This document shows positions 7,024-9,181 of a DNA stretch of 9,181 nucleotides, piece by piece (positions within the stretch are counted from its first letter, which is position 1; each line of letters opens with the position of its first letter). The DNA comes from Bradyrhizobium sp. (GTDB lineage: Bacteria; Pseudomonadota; Alphaproteobacteria; Rhizobiales; Xanthobacteraceae): assembly GCA_028290305.1 (NCBI GenBank), contig JAQGKC010000250.1, positions 1 through 9,181 of the forward strand. The letters run 5' to 3'. The notes below the pieces were generated by a model. The model did not search any database, was not told where the DNA came from, and saw only the letters and a list, made by a program, of their open reading frames with translations. Made by a program: the position numbers and the translations under genes.

Positions 7024-7107
7024 CCCTCTCCCCATCGAAGTCGAATATATTCGACTTCGACACTTTGAGATGCCCAACTCGGGTAAACCCGAGTTGGATG
7101 GAGAGGG
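7024..7107. repeat. Branched stem enclosing two perfect hairpins
   Basis: An outer stem of ten pairs with a two-base bulge (CCCTCTCC and AT on the left, ATGGAGAGGG on the right) encloses two perfect inverted repeats. One is a 26-base uninterrupted palindrome at 7035-7060 centred on ATAT. The other is CCAACTCGGGT-AA-ACCCGAGTTGG at 7074-7097. Using the AT pair of the outer stem costs the end of the 26-base palindrome one base, so the two alternatives compete slightly. The predicted fold is a three-way junction. Confidence 0.75.
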
Positions 7108-7135
7108 AGCGCGCTTCTGTTACCGCGAGGCCCAC

Positions 7136-8146
7136 TCAGCTCTTGATATCAGCCGACCAGGTCTTTTCGATCAGCTTGACCACCGGGTCCGGCATCGGGA
7201 TGTAGTCGAGCTCTTCGGCCATCTTGCCGCCCTTTTCGAACGACCATTTGAAGAACTTGACAGCCTCGGCGGACGCCGCCTTATCGGCCGGTTCCTTGTG
7301 CATCAGGATGAAGGTCGCCGCGGTGATCGGCCACGAGGCTTCGCCAGGCTGGTCGGTCAGGATCACGTAATAACCGGGAGCCTTCGCCCAGTCGGCGTTC
7401 GATGCCGCCGCCTGGAATGCCGCGACCGTCGGCTGGACGGTCTTGCCGGCCTTGTTGATCAAGGCCGCGTAGGTCAGCTTGTTCTGCTTGGCATAGGCGT
7501 ACTCGACATAGCCGATCGAGTTCTTGGTCTGGCCGATGTTGCCGGCAATGCCTTCATTCCCCTTGGCGCCGACGCCGACCGGCCATTCGACTGCGGTGCC
7601 GGAGCCGACCTTCGTCTTCCAATCCGCGTTCGATTTCGACAGGTAGTCGGTGAAATTGAAGGTCGTTCCCGAACCGTCAGAGCGGCGCACCACCGTGATG
7701 GCATCGGTCGGCAACTTCAGCTTCGGATTGAGCTTGGCGATCGCGGCATCATCCCACTTGGTGATCTTGCCGAGATAGATGTCGCCGAGCAATTCGCCCG
7801 ACAGCACGAGTTCGCCCGGCTTGATGCCTTCGAGGTTCACAACGGGAACGATCGCGCCCATCACCATCGGCCACTGCACCAAGCCGTCCTTCTCGAGCTG
7901 ATCGGCCTTTAGCGGCGCATCGGTGGCGCCGAACGTCACAGTCTTGGCCTGGATCTGCTTGATGCCGGCGCCGGAGCCGATCGACTGATAGTTCAGACCG
8001 TTGCCGGTCTCCTTTTTGTAGGCATCGGCCCACTTCGAATAGATGGGGAACGGGAACGTCGCACCCGCGCCGGTAATATCCGCGGCGAACGCCGACGTCG
8101 ACGCGGCGACCAGGCCTGCAGCGACGATAGCTTTCATGAAATTCAT
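7136..8146 (-). CDS. pstS: Periplasmic phosphate-binding protein PstS
   Basis: PstS binds inorganic phosphate in the periplasm and delivers it to PstCA. The 336-residue precursor has a signal peptide, [21 protein letters not shown], with likely cleavage after residue 21 (AFA-AD) and no lipobox cysteine. Phosphate contacts seen in E. coli PstS are conserved: GAGATFPFP with T30 and F31, GSGAG with S58, D76 in GATDAP, and RSDGSGTTF (155-163). The ATG at 8146 has GGAG eight bases upstream; the inner ATG at 8137 would shorten the signal peptide. The gene has its own Pho-box promoter in the 141-base gap after phoR, so it heads the pstSCAB-phoU-phoB operon. The downstream folded repeat could favour high PstS output, as expected for the stoichiometrically excess binding protein. 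Confidence 0.97.
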   Translation of the reverse strand: MNFMKAIVAAGLVAASTSAFAADITGAGATFPFPIYSKWADAYKKETGNGLNYQSIGSGAGIKQIQAKTVTFGATDAPLKADQLEKDGLVQWPMVMGAIVPVVNLEGIKPGELVLSGELLGDIYLGKITKWDDAAIAKLNPKLKLPTDAITVVRRSDGSGTTFNFTDYLSKSNADWKTKVGSGTAVEWPVGVGAKGNEGIAGNIGQTKNSIGYVEYAYAKQNKLTYAALINKAGKTVQPTVAAFQAAASNADWAKAPGYYVILTDQPGEASWPITAATFILMHKEPADKAASAEAVKFFKWSFEKGGKMAEELDYIPMPDPVVKLIEKTWSADIKS

Positions 8147-8163
8147 TGCTTGGTCTCCATCTG

Positions 8164-8199
8164 GTGAGCGAAGCGCCGGACGCGCCCGATTGCGCTCAC
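8164..8199 (-). promoter_or_regulatory. Hairpin in the pstS 5' leader
   Basis: GTGAGCG (8164-8170) pairs with CGCTCAC (8193-8199), with a possible inner GCGC/GCGC stem. On the pstS mRNA it lies between the predicted transcription start and the ribosome binding site at 8155-8158, ending five bases before it. It could influence initiation or mRNA stability. It has no U-tract and is not a terminator. Confidence 0.4.
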
Positions 8200-8227
8200 G
8201 CCGCCCGTTTAGGAGCGGTCAATGCCG

Positions 8228-8267
8228 CTTTTACGAAGGTTTGGTGACAGTTGGATGACTATGACAA
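8228..8267 (-). promoter_or_regulatory. Pho box and -10 element of the pst operon promoter
   Basis: On the minus strand TAGTCAT (8261-8255), four bases CCAA, then CTGTCAC (8250-8244) form an 18-base Pho box, a 13/18 match to the E. coli form CTGTCATAAAACTGTCAT. The two GTCA cores are exactly 11 bases apart, as PhoB binding requires. A further half-site TTGTCAT (8267-8261) precedes it. Ten bases downstream, TAAAAG (8233-8228) is a 4/6 match to a -10 hexamer; in PhoB-activated promoters the Pho box takes the place of the -35. The start would be about 75 bases before the pstS ATG. Confidence 0.8.
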
Positions 8268-8287
8268 GCATTTGAATTTGCTGGTCT

Positions 8288-9181
8288 TTAGACCGCCGCA
8301 GGGGTCTTCGCCTGGGGAAAACAGGCGGTAAAAGTAGCGCCGTTTTTCGGCACGCTTTCGATCAAAAGCCGGCCGCGATGTCGGTTAACAATATGTTTCA
8401 CCAACGATAATCCGAGCCCCGTGCCGCCCTGCGCGCGGCTGTCGCCGACATCCACCCGATAGAACCGCTCGGTGAGCCGGGGCAGATGTTCGGGCGCGAT
8501 CCCGGGGCCGAAATCCCGCACCATGACGCGAACTTCGGGCGCGCCTTCGCCCGATATCGCCGAGACCAGCGAGACCACCACCTTGCCGCCGGATGCGCCG
8601 TATTTCAGCGCGTTCTCGATCAGGTTTTCGAACAACCGCAGCAACTCCTCGCGATCGCCCGCGATCGGCACCGGCGCGTCAGGCAGATCGATATCGATCG
8701 CGACCTGACGTTCCCGCGCCAGCGGCTCCAGCCCATCCGCGACCTGCCGGATGATCGGCACGATATCCACCAGCGTGTCCGGGCGGACGTGGGCGGAGAG
8801 TTCAACCCGCGACAGCGACAACAAATCGTCGATCAGCCGCGCCATCCGCGTCGCCTGCGTATGCATGATGCCGAGAAAGCGCTCGCGGGCCTTGGCATCG
8901 TCCTTGGCCGGCCCCTGCAGCGTATCGATAAAGCCCGACAGCGCGGCCAGGGGCGTGCGCAATTCATGGCTGGCATTGGCGACGAAGTCGGCGCGCATTT
9001 CCTCGACCCGGCGCAGCGGCGTTTGATCGTGGAACGTCATCAGCATGCATTTGTCGGTGCCGCCGAACAGGGTTGGCACCGGCACCGGCGTGACGATCAG
9101 TTCCATCCAGCGATCGACCGGCACGTGATCGAGATAGGTCGCGCGCCGGGTTTCGGTGGTCGCGATGGCCTCGCGCAGCGC
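8288..9181 (-). CDS. phoR: Phosphate regulon sensor kinase PhoR, C-terminal part (5' end outside window)
   Basis: PhoR is the membrane-bound histidine kinase/phosphatase that acts on PhoB under control of PstSCAB-PhoU. The 297 codons present run open to the right edge, so the N-terminal membrane segments and most of the PAS domain are missing; LDHVPVDRWMELIVTPVP at the visible start looks like a PAS-domain end. The visible part then has the H box NASHELRTPLAAL (phosphorylated His about residue 72 of the visible part), the N box NLIENALKYG (about 186-195), the G1 box DFGPGIA, the F box RFYRVD and the G2 box GTGLGLSLVKH. All catalytic boxes are intact. It is assigned to PhoR rather than another HisKA kinase because pstS follows immediately and the sequence fits the family. 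No terminator separates it from pstS, so some readthrough into pstS is likely. Confidence 0.93.
   Translation of the reverse strand, partial: ALREAIATTETRRATYLDHVPVDRWMELIVTPVPVPTLFGGTDKCMLMTFHDQTPLRRVEEMRADFVANASHELRTPLAALSGFIDTLQGPAKDDAKARERFLGIMHTQATRMARLIDDLLSLSRVELSAHVRPDTLVDIVPIIRQVADGLEPLARERQVAIDIDLPDAPVPIAGDREELLRLFENLIENALKYGASGGKVVVSLVSAISGEGAPEVRVMVRDFGPGIAPEHLPRLTERFYRVDVGDSRAQGGTGLGLSLVKHIVNRHRGRLLIESVPKNGATFTACFPQAKTPAAV

Larger units (their letters stand above)
6915..7107. repeat. Composite folded intergenic repeat between pstS and pstC
   Basis: Nearly every base here can pair. Hairpin 1 is 6915-6935 (loop AGA). Hairpin 2 is 6936-6977, about 19 pairs with one bulged G and two G-T pairs. 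Hairpin 3 is 6977-7020, around the palindrome TCTATCGATAGA. An outer stem, CCCTCTCC (7024-7031) with GGAGAGGG (7100-7107), encloses two perfect hairpins at 7035-7060 and 7074-7097. The two halves are related modules in inverted orientation, both containing CTCTCC-type and GGGTGAGGGGTTACG sequences. This is the build of the REP-like intergenic elements of Bradyrhizobium-type genomes. It occupies most of the 311-base gap and may lower pstCAB relative to pstS or protect the pstS mRNA 3' end. The remaining flanks (6825-6914, 7108-7135) show nothing else. Confidence 0.8.

Noticed and set aside
6915..7107. Riboswitch or CRISPR-like array in the pstS-pstC gap
   Set aside because: There are no regularly spaced direct repeats and no known riboswitch core; the structure is a set of unrelated inverted repeats.
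6872..7135. Minus-strand frame in the pstS-pstC gap with GERVGVRG and RPLPLGEV
   Set aside because: These strings come from translating the repeat element itself and are commonly mis-annotated as small proteins.
7070..7912. Plus-strand frame opposite pstS
   Set aside because: Antisense shadow; pstS on the other strand has a signal peptide, conserved phosphate contacts and a Pho-box promoter.

Overview
The window comes from a GC-rich alphaproteobacterium, most likely a member of the Nitrobacteraceae (Bradyrhizobium / Rhodopseudomonas / Afipia / Nitrobacter relatives). This rests on three things: a complete GcrA-type cell-cycle regulator, which is confined to Alphaproteobacteria; the alphaproteobacterial gene order phoR-pstSCAB-phoU-phoB; and intergenic REP-like elements of a type recalled from that family (CCCGGCGAACGCCGGG hairpins, and inverted GAGGGG/CCCCTC plus CTCTCC/GGAGAGG modules). 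The genus cannot be fixed from this sequence alone.

Layout. (1) Positions 1-1619, minus strand: the arginine genes argD and argF, overlapping as ATGA; argF runs off the left edge after its HPCQ motif. (2) 1620-2095: a 476-base divergent intergenic region with a good sigma70-type promoter for argD, an intrinsic-terminator-like hairpin directly behind that promoter, a direct repeat and three GANTC (CcrM methylation) sites. (3) 2096-2605, plus strand: gcrA. (4) 2606-2723: convergent gap with a run of three hairpins, the first a typical REP-like element. (5) 2724-9181, minus strand: the phosphate-starvation module, in transcription order phoR (5' end outside the window), pstS, pstC, pstA, pstB, phoU, phoB. 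A Pho box with a -10 element lies between phoR and pstS. A densely folded repeat of about 190 bases separates pstS from pstC.

How the genes work together. PstS captures periplasmic phosphate, PstC and PstA form the inner-membrane channel, and PstB powers import. PhoU links transporter state to the PhoR kinase, and PhoR phosphorylates PhoB, which should bind the Pho box and raise pstSCAB-phoU-phoB expression; phoB therefore lies at the end of an operon it activates. The structured pstS-pstC spacer is well placed to make PstS more abundant than the rest of the transporter. ArgD and ArgF catalyse two steps of ornithine/citrulline synthesis and are unrelated to the phosphate genes. GcrA is a sigma70 cofactor that reads CcrM methylation.

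All ten protein-coding genes belong to well-known families, and I found no evidence of an undescribed enzymatic or defence system. The parts that merit a second look are non-coding: the pstS-pstC folded element, the promoter-plus-terminator arrangement before argD, the GANTC cluster before gcrA, and the extra half-site in the Pho box. No tRNA, rRNA, CRISPR array, insertion sequence or phage gene was recognised.
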